Of a stretch of DNA of 64,000 nt, positions 25,863 through 34,157 are shown piece after piece. Origin of the DNA: Metabacillus malikii (lineage in GTDB: Bacteria > Bacillota > Bacilli > Bacillales > Bacillaceae); assembly GCF_030813355.1 (NCBI RefSeq), contig NZ_JAUSUD010000023.1:23676-87675 (forward strand). The letters run 5' to 3'. The translations under genes were made by a program, and so were the position numbers. The stretch's first letter is position 1. Every line of letters starts with the position of its first letter. The notes below the pieces were generated by a model, which had not been told where the DNA came from, ran no database searches, and saw only the letters and a list, made by a program, of their open reading frames with translations.

Positions 25863-26567
25863 TCACCTCTTTTTAGCGACGTACGTAATGGCATTTGTTG
25901 TTAGAAGGACGTCTTTCTCATCACGTTGAATGTTGAATTGTAGTGGCTTAACGAGTTGCGTTAACACTTCCCAGCCATTGTATGCATCACGTAGTTTTGC
26001 GAGCAGCACTTCCGTTTTCATGTTTACTTCCATCAATGCCTTAAGTTTCTGATTAGATTCGATTTCGGTTTCTTCTACTTCTGAATTGACAATTAAACAG
26101 TTAATTCCGCTCATTTTCGTTCCTTGTGCCATCTGAGCAATGACTGTTTCAAACATTTCCTCGGACTCAACGTGTTCAAGCGATGAGACTGCGACGATGA
26201 AATCATAGCTATCTAGAGGGATCTTGTAATGACCAATATCGGCTTTTATCGGATTTATCGTTTCTTTTACTTTAAACTCCTTACTATAGAGATTTAGCTT
26301 TTCGAGTGCGGAATCTAAAAGGTCCACACAATCGACTATCCCATTTCTATTTTGAATTGCTTTTGCAATCGGGATGCTGTTCCTCCCGACTCCTGACCCT
26401 AAATCGAGAACGCGGACATTATCCTTCTGTACGATGTGTGGCAGTAACTCGATAACGGTTTTTACTGGTTTGTGTAACCAAGAGCCTTCTGCAAATAGTT
26501 TGTAGTTATCATAGCAAAAGTCATGGTATTTCTTTTCTTCTCTGCGGATGTGTTGTCGTTTATTCAA
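25863..26567 (-). CDS. class I SAM-dependent methyltransferase
   Basis: 234 residues. Motif I is VLDLGSGVGRNSIPIAKAI (about 55-73), motif II is around GIVDCVDLLDSALEKLNLY, and a motif III-like stretch is FIVAVSSLEHVESEEMF. This is a Rossmann-type methyltransferase of the UbiE/small-molecule class. The substrate is unknown. The N-terminal basic segment NKRQHIRREEKKYHDF is usual for this bacillus group. Start ATG 26567. Confidence 0.88.
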   Translation of the reverse strand: MNKRQHIRREEKKYHDFCYDNYKLFAEGSWLHKPVKTVIELLPHIVQKDNVRVLDLGSGVGRNSIPIAKAIQNRNGIVDCVDLLDSALEKLNLYSKEFKVKETINPIKADIGHYKIPLDSYDFIVAVSSLEHVESEEMFETVIAQMAQGTKMSGINCLIVNSEVEETEIESNQKLKALMEVNMKTEVLLAKLRDAYNGWEVLTQLVKPLQFNIQRDEKDVLLTTNAITYVAKKR

Positions 26568-26825
26568 TTTCTCAGCTCCAGTTTTTCAAGGTTGTTAATT
26601 AGTTCTCTGTGCGAGTTGAGATTCCTTCTTTTTGTTAGGAGATTAAAAGTGAGTGTTTTTTCGAGGTTTATTGATAAGCCATTTATGATGCCGCACTTAA
26701 TTTTGTTTAGCTGTTAAGGCCGATTCAAAAAGTATGCTGCTATACAAAATACAACACTACTTTTCTGTTATAATATGTTATCATTACAGAAAATGGAATC
26801 CACGATATTATAGGGGGTTAGAGAT

Positions 26826-27155
26826 TTGGAGACTATTCCTAACTGGTTCTGGGTTATCTATTATTTGTTTTTCGTCTCAACCTTAGGCCTTGCAATAATT
26901 AGTGTTTTAAAAAAGAAATATAGGAGAATATCCTTTTTAGTTATTTTATTAGCTGTGACAGTTCCAATCGTTAGTCTGATTAATAGTATAGGCAGAGCTG
27001 AAAGTATGAATGAATTTGCACATTTCATTAGTCAATTGCAGCACGGTGCTATTTGGTCGATCTACACAGTTGTTGGATATTCATTATTGGTATTATGGTG
27101 GGTTTTAGTCTTTCTTAAAAGCGGAACTAAAAAGCAAGTTTTCTCTAAACGTTAA
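26826..27155 (+). CDS. three-helix membrane protein
   Basis: 109 residues from TTG 26826, following AGGGGGTTAGAG. Helices at about 8-28, 35-53 and 78-98; a basic C-terminus, SGTKKQVFSKR. Upstream at 26769-26774 is TATAAT with the extended TGT element, a likely promoter. No family was recognised. Confidence 0.6.
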   Translation: METIPNWFWVIYYLFFVSTLGLAIISVLKKKYRRISFLVILLAVTVPIVSLINSIGRAESMNEFAHFISQLQHGAIWSIYTVVGYSLLVLWWVLVFLKSGTKKQVFSKR

Positions 27156-27254
27156 ACGACCGCAAAGCGTTTTAATATTTTTGGCAGAAGAGTGAATGTC
27201 TTTATATGAGGCTTCGCTCTTTTTTAGTTTCATCAAAACATTTCATCGCCTATT

Positions 27255-27282
27255 GGAAGCAAAAGAACCGTCCCCCTGCTTC
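27255..27282. repeat. family B palindromic repeat, copy 1
   Basis: GGAAGCAAAAGAACCGTCCCCCTGCTTC: left arm GGAAGCA, loop with GAACCGTCC, right arm TGCTTC. It is part of the dominant repeat family of the 27-48 kb region. This copy lies outside any gene. Confidence 0.8.
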
Positions 27283-27306
27283 GTTTGTCGAATTTTATCG
27301 AATGAC

Positions 27307-27401
27307 AAATTTTCGTTTGAAGTTGACAGATTTTCTAAAAAAGTTGACAGATTTTTACCGAATCTTGAGAGATAAACTTGCAAAGTTGACAGATTTCACC
27401 C
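27307..27401 (+). repeat. short direct repeats of AAGTTGACAGATTT
   Basis: Three copies of AAGTTGACAGATTT (near 27320, 27341 and 27383) with variable spacing, next to an inverted TTTGTC/GACAAA pair. The low-complexity coding frame across it is not credible as a gene. The source is unknown. Confidence 0.6.
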
Positions 27402-27442
27402 TGGTTCGCTATAAAAACTGCCTATGTAATAAGTAAAGAACG

Positions 27443-27470
27443 AAAAAAGTGACGTTAGGCGGTCACTTTT
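27443..27470 (+). terminator. Rho-independent terminator
   Basis: AAAAGTGAC and GTCACTTTT form a perfect stem with an eight-base loop and a T-run. It likely ends the transcript from the 109-aa gene. Confidence 0.75.
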
Positions 27471-27654
27471 ATGGGATTTAGTATATAAAGCTTTATTATT
27501 TATCATTTTTTTAGAATGAAATGATTTCAACTGCACTCGAGTGATAAGCAGGCCATATGTTGTTCTATTCCGTTCCCAAGGTTATGGAGCTCTGTATGAT
27601 TTTAGCTACAGCTTGCGGGTTGGTTTCCACAACCTTGCTTTGTCTGCCTAGCTA

Positions 27655-27682
27655 GGAAGCAGAAGAACCGTCCCCCTGCTTC
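27655..27682. repeat. family B palindromic repeat, copy 2
   Basis: GGAAGCAGAAGAACCGTCCC then CCTGCTTC. It lies 17 bases beyond the stop of the first DUF3231 gene; in the paralogue at 36031 the equivalent repeat is fused to the reading frame. Confidence 0.8.
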
Positions 27683-27699
27683 GCCAACTGCCTGCTTCC

Positions 27700-28680
27700 C
27701 TAATTTCGCTCACTAGCCATTGGGGGTTGCTCCATCCAGTTGTTTTTAATCATTAAGTTCATGCCATCATCCGCATAAGTCATCATTTCTGCAATAAGCT
27801 TTGAGTATTCAAGTCCAACATCTCTGCGCATGATTGTCGCTAGACTGAACCCGTATTGTTCAATTCCACCACCTGATAGAATCGCGCCATGGAACATGAT
27901 CAGCTTGTCTGAGAATGGTGATGTGGTAGAGTCTGAGACATATGTGTACCAAGGAGTTGCAGTTGATAGCTCGTCTTCCTCTAAGTACGAGCGCAGTTCT
28001 TTCAATGTTTTTGTACTCATTTCTTTCCCTCTTGTCAAAAAGTCCTTTACATCTTTTTCTTTCGCTACTTGTACAAATCCAATTAACAATGTTTTCGTTA
28101 CTTCTATTGTTTGGATATTGAAGAAAAGATTTGCTATTTCTAATGCTGTTAATGGGCGTTTTTTGCCTAAAAATCCTTTTAAGTAGCCCATTTTGCTTAT
28201 CATTTCCGATTGGGGTAGATCTGGAATATATGATGGTCTGACGTATAAACCTTTCGATTGTAATAATTGCTTCGTTCTTGAGTTTAACTCTGTTGAAGAG
28301 CTGATACATTCCCGATAAAATTCATGAACGTCCTTACGTGATACCATCGAAAGGGCTTTAGAATAAAATGACAATCCTAGGTTCGCTAAGTGAGACGTAT
28401 AAAACAAAACAAATTCATCTGAAAATAACCTTGGTGCTGATAGATTTACATCTTCGTTCGTGAAACCAAATGGAATCGGATGGTTGTCTTTTGCAAAAAT
28501 GTCAGAAGTTATTTTCGTATGTATTTCCGACAAATCAAGTGCATACTTAAGCACTTCCTGAATCTCTTCGTCTTCACATTTTTCGATAAAATACTTTAAA
28601 CAGCAAACAGCCATACTATCAACCATATAATTTGTCCATAAATATGCTTTCTCTGATGCAGTTAGGTGTATCGTACTCAC
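27700..28680 (-). CDS. DUF3231-family protein, paralogue 1
   Basis: 326 residues forming two tandem helical-bundle domains of about 160 residues each. The first begins LTASEKAYLWTNYMVDSMAV, the second KRPLTALEIANLFFNIQTIE; both end with an SDEFVLFYTSHLANLGLSFY or SDKLIMFHGAIL-type helix, showing internal duplication. DUF3231 is common in spore-forming bacilli and resembles ferritin-like or spore coat CotF-type bundles. Ends normally with EQPPMASERN. A close paralogue lies at 36031. The role is unknown. Confidence 0.85.
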   Translation of the reverse strand: MSTIHLTASEKAYLWTNYMVDSMAVCCLKYFIEKCEDEEIQEVLKYALDLSEIHTKITSDIFAKDNHPIPFGFTNEDVNLSAPRLFSDEFVLFYTSHLANLGLSFYSKALSMVSRKDVHEFYRECISSSTELNSRTKQLLQSKGLYVRPSYIPDLPQSEMISKMGYLKGFLGKKRPLTALEIANLFFNIQTIEVTKTLLIGFVQVAKEKDVKDFLTRGKEMSTKTLKELRSYLEEDELSTATPWYTYVSDSTTSPFSDKLIMFHGAILSGGGIEQYGFSLATIMRRDVGLEYSKLIAEMMTYADDGMNLMIKNNWMEQPPMASERN

Positions 28681-28736
28681 TTCATTTCCTCCTAAATCGG
28701 TCTTTTTATTATCTTTAGGATGCTAGATGTTAAACA

Positions 28737-29939
28737 TTAAGTAGCAATAGAGTCGCCCCCCTGATTCCTAGCGATGACGGCAGCCATTGCTTTGGCGCTG
28801 ATGAGGAGGCTTTTTTCGTTTATGTTGAATTTTGGATGGTGATGTGGATAGGTCTCTCCTGATTCGGGGCTTGCTCCGACGTAGAAGAAACAGCCTGGTA
28901 CTTTTTCGAGATAGTAGGCAAAGTCTTCTGATGGCGGCTGTGGTGGTGTTTCTAATACACCCTCCACTTCTTTTATTGCTGCCTGTTCGAGTGCTTGCCT
29001 TACTTGTTCTGTTATTTCCGGGTCATTATATAGGACCGGATAATCATTCTTATATTCAAAAATCGCTTTGACACCATATGTTGCTTCTAATCCTTTCGCA
29101 AAGTTTTGGAGCTCTGTTTCCACGATATCTCGTGTTTCGACTGACATGGTGCGTACGTCCCCTTCTATTGTAACGGCATCTTTAATGACGTTGAACGAGC
29201 CTTTTCCATCAAAGTTTCCAATTGTAATCGAAGCAGTGTCAAATGGGTTAATCCGGCGGCTGACGATTGTTTGGACGTTCATGACAAAGGAGCTTGCCGC
29301 TACAATCGCATCGTTTGCTAAATGTGGTGAGGAGCCATGACCGCCCTTCCCTTGTACAATTAGTTTGAAATATGATCGACCTGTTTGTGTGTTCCCGCTT
29401 CGGTAATAGATATGACCTGTTTTCATCGTGCTCATCACATGGATGCCGTATATTGCCTCAACTCCGTCTAGTACACCTGCCTTGATCATTCCGAGTGCAC
29501 CACCTGGAGGCATTTCTTCAGCTGGTTGATGGATGATACGGATCGTTCCAGATAATTGGTCTTTATACTCCGCTAAAGTCTCCGCTAATACGAGCATATA
29601 TGCGGTGTGAGCGTCATGACCACATGCGTGCATTACTCCTTCGTTTTTTGAGGCAAAGGGCAGACCTGTTTCCTCTTTAATTGGCAAGGCATCAAAATCG
29701 GCGCGAATTGCAATCGTTTTTCCGGGTTTTGCACCTTTTATCGTGACGACAATTCCACGTTCACTACCGAAGTTCGTTTCAATTGAGTCGACCGGTACAT
29801 TTTTATAAAAATCGCTGATATACTTTGCTGTTTCTTCTTCTTGGAATGAAAGTTCTGGATGTTCATGCAAGTAGCGGCGAATCTCAATCATCCGCTCTTC
29901 CTTTTCCTCTAAAGTTTTCATTAAGTCATCAATTAACAT
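28737..29939 (-). CDS. M20-family amidohydrolase (N-acyl-amino acid type)
   Basis: About 400 residues from ATG 29939, chosen for the upstream GAGGGAACG site; the frame could extend nine codons further. Metal-site motifs are HACGHDAHTAY (about 100) and PAEEMPPGG with the catalytic Glu pair; the dimerisation domain contains GKGGHGSSPHLANDAI. The C-terminal PSEDFAYYLEKVPGCFF supplies the last metal ligands. The family includes IAA-amino acid, hippurate and N-acetyl-diaminopimelate hydrolases. It follows an MFS transporter gene by 28 bases, so the pair probably imports and cleaves an acylated amino acid or peptide. Confidence 0.92.
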   Translation of the reverse strand: MLIDDLMKTLEEKEERMIEIRRYLHEHPELSFQEEETAKYISDFYKNVPVDSIETNFGSERGIVVTIKGAKPGKTIAIRADFDALPIKEETGLPFASKNEGVMHACGHDAHTAYMLVLAETLAEYKDQLSGTIRIIHQPAEEMPPGGALGMIKAGVLDGVEAIYGIHVMSTMKTGHIYYRSGNTQTGRSYFKLIVQGKGGHGSSPHLANDAIVAASSFVMNVQTIVSRRINPFDTASITIGNFDGKGSFNVIKDAVTIEGDVRTMSVETRDIVETELQNFAKGLEATYGVKAIFEYKNDYPVLYNDPEITEQVRQALEQAAIKEVEGVLETPPQPPSEDFAYYLEKVPGCFFYVGASPESGETYPHHHPKFNINEKSLLISAKAMAAVIARNQGGDSIAT

Positions 29940-29966
29940 CGAACGTTCCCTCACTTTTTCACACAC

Positions 29967-31406
29967 TTAATGTGTTGGATTTGGCTGGCCGGGTATCGGC
30001 TCACGATTAGGTGTTGTTTTTTCTGCTGTTGCTTTTCCGGCATCTTTCGGGACCATAAAAATAATCGAAAGGATGGAAAGGATACCGAAAATGACGTTGA
30101 CGATAATCCCTGCTGTTGCGGCAATTTCCAGGCTGCTAAATGCAGCAATTGAACTATATACGGTTGCCGAAATGGCGACACCGAATGCTCCGCCAAGCGA
30201 GCTCGCCATTTTGTAAATGCCTGCAGCTTCACCTACTTTGTTTGCAGGCGCATTGGCAACCGACGTGTCTGTTGATGGTGTTGCGTAAATCCCAAGTCCT
30301 AGTCCAAATAATGCGAAGCCAATAAAAACGACGACAGTGTATATAAAATCCGATAAAAATGTTAATCCCATCATCGCGACGCCAATTGTTGTAATGAGCG
30401 CGCCCCAAATCATCGGTGATTTTGCCCCTGCCTTTTGTAAAATTTTCTCTCCGACACGAATCATTGCCAATACGGCAACTAAATAACCTAAAGAAAGCAT
30501 TCCTGATTGAAATGGATTGAAGCCCCTGCCAACTTGAACATACGTATTTGCGACAACAAGAGTACCGGCAATCGCATTTAGGAGAAAATTAGAAAACGTT
30601 GCCCCGGAATACGGTTTGTTTTTAAATAACGCAAAGTCAATGAGGACGACCTCTTTGCTTTTTTCGACCTTAATGAAAATAAAAGCACCAATGATTGTGA
30701 TTGCGACAAGAGCTATCGTGATGAAGCTTGTCCATCCTAAGTCTGAACCAAATGTAATGAAAACGTTTAGTGCAAGCATTGTGATGACAAAAATGACTAG
30801 CCCCGTATAATCAAATTTAAATGCACCTGATGAGTGCCCTTTACTTTCCGGCGTCTCTTTAATAAGCCACATTCCTAGTAAGGCAAATAAAATAGAAAAA
30901 ATGAAAATCCATTTCCAGCCGAGATAGGTTGCAATGAATCCTCCTGCGAAGGAAGCCACACCTGAGCCACCCCAAGAGCCGATCGACCAGAAGCTAAGTG
31001 CACGCTGACGGTCAGCCCCTTCAAAATAAGCCTTTATTAGCGCAATCGTTGCCGGCATAATACATGCAGCTGAGATTCCTTGGATGATGCGGCCAATGAT
31101 TAATAATACAGCTCCTTGTGCTAAAACGAGGCATAGCGACCCGATTACGCTTAAAATCAGTCCGAAATAGGTCATTTTCTTGCGGCCGATTTTATCTGCG
31201 AGTCCTCCTGCTGCCACGATAAACATCCCAGAGAATAATGCCGTTAAACTAATCGCGATGTTTAATGTTCCAAGTGAAATTCCTAAATCTTTTTGAACGG
31301 CTGGTACGACGTTGACCATCGCCTGGGCAAAGAGCCAAAACGTTATTACGCCAAAGACAATCCCGGTAATCATTTTATTTGTGCCTTTATAGTTTGTTGT
31401 TTCCAT
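29967..31406 (-). CDS. MFS transporter, DHA2-like (14 helices)
   Basis: 479 residues with 13-14 hydrophobic segments. MFS motif A is GGLADKIGRKKMTYFG after helix 2, motif C is around GSWGGSGVASFAGGFIATY, and the C-terminal half has YATPSTDTSVANAPANKVGE. The DHA2 family usually exports drugs or small organic compounds. Placed directly upstream of the M20 hydrolase on the same strand, it may instead move the hydrolase substrate or product. The ATG at 31406 follows AGGAGGTACAAG. Confidence 0.9.
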   Translation of the reverse strand: METTNYKGTNKMITGIVFGVITFWLFAQAMVNVVPAVQKDLGISLGTLNIAISLTALFSGMFIVAAGGLADKIGRKKMTYFGLILSVIGSLCLVLAQGAVLLIIGRIIQGISAACIMPATIALIKAYFEGADRQRALSFWSIGSWGGSGVASFAGGFIATYLGWKWIFIFSILFALLGMWLIKETPESKGHSSGAFKFDYTGLVIFVITMLALNVFITFGSDLGWTSFITIALVAITIIGAFIFIKVEKSKEVVLIDFALFKNKPYSGATFSNFLLNAIAGTLVVANTYVQVGRGFNPFQSGMLSLGYLVAVLAMIRVGEKILQKAGAKSPMIWGALITTIGVAMMGLTFLSDFIYTVVVFIGFALFGLGLGIYATPSTDTSVANAPANKVGEAAGIYKMASSLGGAFGVAISATVYSSIAAFSSLEIAATAGIIVNVIFGILSILSIIFMVPKDAGKATAEKTTPNREPIPGQPNPTH

Positions 31407-31433
31407 CTTGTACCTCCTAGGTTTCTTTTAATT

Positions 31434-31451
31434 GAAGCAGAGGAACCGTCC
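31434..31451. repeat. family B repeat, left half of a split copy
   Basis: GAAGCAGAGGAACCGTCC is the left part of a family B repeat. The right part (GAACCGTCCCCGTGCTTCC) is at 31885-31903. The 433 bases between them are a mobile element; the nine bases GAACCGTCC are present on both sides. Confidence 0.8.
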
Positions 31452-31884
31452 GAGACCACTGAAAAAGTCTTGTTAAAAGAAAAATAGAATTTATCGTACA
31501 AAGTTGACGTTCAGTTTGATTGCAGCACGAGTACTCGCTTTCCGCGGGGTGGGTGCTGAGCCTCATAGCTCCTTGCGGCACGAACAAGCAAACTTCAGGT
31601 CACCTCCCTACGATAAGTCATCATCGATTCGCCATACGGCTCATCGTGATTCCTTTGGTCTTAGTCGATGCCCCTCCAGTTTGTACGTCGATGGGCAAGC
31701 CGCCTACGCTTTTCGTACTCCTCAGCGCAAACGCCTGCTCACGTCTCAGCTCTCCCACGCATCCCGCAGGAGTCTCTCAGGTCAGCTCCAACCAAACTAT
31801 ACGTAGGATAAGCACATTAAATGTACAATAAATTGTTTAAGAGTAGATACTTATCTGAAATCAGTATACTTTTTCAGTGGCTTC
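31452..31884. mobile_element. 433-bp MITE-like element with 17-bp inverted ends
   Basis: Left end GAGACCACTGAAAAAGT, right end (inverted) GAAGCCACTGAAAAAGT: 15 of 17 bases match, with 13 perfect at CCACTGAAAAAGT. It is flanked on each side by GAACCGTCC, a 9-bp target duplication lying inside a family B palindrome. The interior is GC-richer than its surroundings and contains CTTTCCGCGGGG and CCCGCAGGAGTCTC, pieces of a repeat often seen near transposons in Bacillaceae. Frames within it have no transposase features, so it is non-autonomous. The ends resemble IS1182-group elements as I remember them; this is tentative. Confidence 0.8.
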
Positions 31885-31917
31885 GAACCGTCCCCGTGCT
31901 TCCTGTCTGCTTCATTG

Positions 31918-33045
31918 CTAGTCCATGGAAGCAGAGGAACCGTCCCTCTGCTTCCATTTTTTTCGGATGACGGTAATGAGAAAGATGATTGGGATGTAGC
32001 AAAAGATAAAGGTGATTCCGCAAGTTGTAACGACTTTATCTAGTAAGTGTGAGAATCCGATTTCAATGAATAGGCTGTTGACGATGTGAAACACGGTAAG
32101 GAATGCGATTAAGATATACGTCGATTTAAGCTTTGGTATCGTTAGCTTAAATGACCTAACCGCTGCCCAAAGGTTGATGCACACTACAGGCATGACAACT
32201 AATAACCATGTGAAGATAAAAATAAATTCAAAGCGTTCTAAAAATGGTAGTTGAATAATTTTAATGAGCGTCAAGGTTGGCCATGTTAAATGTTCCAGCT
32301 TCCCTTGTGTGAAAAATAGAAAAGTGATAACCGCTATGACTGTATATAGCAAAGTCGTATAAAGGGTGGCAATGTGTCCCCATTTATGTGACGTTTCGCG
32401 TTCGCTTATAAAGGGATAGAAAATAAGCACAGATTCAAATCCCATGTATACTGGGAGTACTTCCTTCGCAGAGATAAGATAGTCGTTTAAGTGATAATTG
32501 AATATTGGTGTAAGATAAGAGATCTCTGCGTAATTCAGTAAATATAATATGGATAATAGTAAAAAACTTGGTATAACTACGCCCCAATAGGCAATCGCGG
32601 TAATGATTCGAAATCCACCAGACACTACATAGTAAATCAGTACACAAAAGAGCAAAGAAAACTCCCAGCTTGCAATTCCATCAAATACCCATATTTGCAA
32701 AAGATCGATGTAGGTATGTAATGAATTTAAGCTAATCAATGCTAAATAAATTGCAATCGTGATGCTAATCAGTCCACCTAGATATTTTCCAAAAACTTCT
32801 CTGTGGAGAGAAAGAATATCCCCTGTACTTGAATGCTTCAAGATGTATAGCATCATAAATAAAATTACATGCATAAATAATCCGGTTGCGAAAACAGAAA
32901 TCCACGCATCTTGACCTGCACCGCCGATAATATTGACTTGAAACGATAAAACAGCAACCCCAGTCTGTGTAGAATGGATCAGGAAAAACAAAAAATATGG
33001 CGAGACCATTTTATTTTCTTTGACGATTGATTTCATTCTCATCAT
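31918..33045 (-). CDS. spore germination protein, GerB type, with repeat-encoded tail
   Basis: About 375 residues with ten transmembrane helices, in the GerAB/amino-acid permease fold (AGQDAWISVFATGLFMHVIL, VLPVYMGFESVLIFYPFIS). It is the membrane transporter-like subunit of a germinant receptor. The start is one of three close ATGs (33045, 33042, 33036) after AATAGG, past the end of the GerC gene. The last residues, KQRDGSSASMD, are encoded by a family B repeat (31927-31955), which replaces the natural end after VIRKKW. Third gene of an A-C-B operon. Confidence 0.88.
   Translation of the reverse strand: MMRMKSIVKENKMVSPYFLFFLIHSTQTGVAVLSFQVNIIGGAGQDAWISVFATGLFMHVILFMMLYILKHSSTGDILSLHREVFGKYLGGLISITIAIYLALISLNSLHTYIDLLQIWVFDGIASWEFSLLFCVLIYYVVSGGFRIITAIAYWGVVIPSFLLLSILYLLNYAEISYLTPIFNYHLNDYLISAKEVLPVYMGFESVLIFYPFISERETSHKWGHIATLYTTLLYTVIAVITFLFFTQGKLEHLTWPTLTLIKIIQLPFLERFEFIFIFTWLLVVMPVVCINLWAAVRSFKLTIPKLKSTYILIAFLTVFHIVNSLFIEIGFSHLLDKVVTTCGITFIFCYIPIIFLITVIRKKWKQRDGSSASMD
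31927..31955. repeat. family B palindromic repeat within the gerB-type gene end
   Basis: GGAAGCAGAGGAACCGTCCC then TCTGCTTCC, a perfect GGAAGCAGA/TCTGCTTCC stem. It is translated on the minus strand as KQRDGSSAS. Confidence 0.85.
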
Positions 33046-33055
33046 CCTATTTTGA

Positions 33056-34138
33056 TTAGCCTTCAAGGCCAGCATGTATAATTTCTACATCTACGTTTAC
33101 ATCAATTGGTATGGAAGGATATTGTTCATAAAAGGCTTCCCTTTTCCAAGACCTGTCCTTTGAACGGACAATATTGCCAATTCCAATTGGGTCAACCTCT
33201 TCCTCTTGAAAAGTTGTCAATAAATCGGCTATATCCTTTTCTAGCTTGTCCTCAACTTTCTTTGTTATCTTCATCACATCTTCAACTTTTTTAATATCAA
33301 AACGATCTGGAAACTGTGTAAGGGTCATTTTTAGCTGAAAACGCAAATCTAATTTCCCCTTCTCCCATCTCCACTTGCTATCACTTTTAAAGTTTTGAAC
33401 AGATATTAATTCTGTTCGATTATGGTCGGAATCTTCCATTGTATAAGTACCTTCAGAGCGCTTATCTATTAAAAAAGATAATAATATGCTTTCATCCGGT
33501 GATAATTGAAGCTTTAATTTATCGTCCTTAAAAATCCCCACTCCTTCAACTACAATCTTATCTTCCTTAATCGTAATCATTGGGACAAAAGCATCCATTC
33601 CTTTACCATAAAAATGATTTAAAAAGATATGCAGGTTTGAGTTTGGCAGTCCTGCTCCTTCCATATTATGTTTTAATGTATCGGCTAACGTCAGTGATTT
33701 TTCTTTTTTGAATGTTTTCAACGTTTCTCTCGCAGAATCTGTAGAAATCGCAATTTGGATATTTGTCCCGACTTGAGGATTGATTAAAAATCGTTCGACC
33801 ATATCTTTAATGCCAGCCTCGGCATAGTTTTTGCCGAATAACATGACTCGAATTTTCCCCATTTCAATTGGCGTACTCGTATGTCGCGACATCTTCGGTA
33901 CAAATAAATCACCGCTAACTGCTTCTTCCTCGATTAATTTAATTTCATCACTGTTTTTGCTCATCGTGTATTGAGGGATAAGTGCCGTCCCTTTTAATTG
34001 ACCATTCTCTCCTAAGTCAAAACCGAACACATGGACAATACTGATTTTGTCGATGATTCTCGTTCTCGTGCACCCAACGAGACAAGCAAGACAAATGATG
34101 ATTGTAACGAGGACGTAAATTTTTCGCTGTTTTATCAT
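33056..34138 (-). CDS. spore germination lipoprotein, Ger(x)C type
   Basis: 360 residues. Signal peptide with lipobox LVGC (Cys23), then the GerAC-type domain 1 (IDKISIVHVFGFDLGENGQL, GKIRVMLFGKNYAEAGIKDM) and domain 3, ending with IVRSKDRSWKREAFYEQYPS. This subunit sits on the outer face of the spore inner membrane and is needed for germinant response. Placed second in the operon, 19 bases after the GerA-type stop. The length is normal. Confidence 0.92.
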   Translation of the reverse strand: MIKQRKIYVLVTIIICLACLVGCTRTRIIDKISIVHVFGFDLGENGQLKGTALIPQYTMSKNSDEIKLIEEEAVSGDLFVPKMSRHTSTPIEMGKIRVMLFGKNYAEAGIKDMVERFLINPQVGTNIQIAISTDSARETLKTFKKEKSLTLADTLKHNMEGAGLPNSNLHIFLNHFYGKGMDAFVPMITIKEDKIVVEGVGIFKDDKLKLQLSPDESILLSFLIDKRSEGTYTMEDSDHNRTELISVQNFKSDSKWRWEKGKLDLRFQLKMTLTQFPDRFDIKKVEDVMKITKKVEDKLEKDIADLLTTFQEEEVDPIGIGNIVRSKDRSWKREAFYEQYPSIPIDVNVDVEIIHAGLEG

Positions 34139-34157
34139 TGCTACACCTTCACAAAAA

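Noticed and set aside
31504..31831. Open frames of about 100 codons inside the MITE-like element
   Set aside because: They overlap in two frames, lack ribosome sites and arise from the GC-rich repeat interior.
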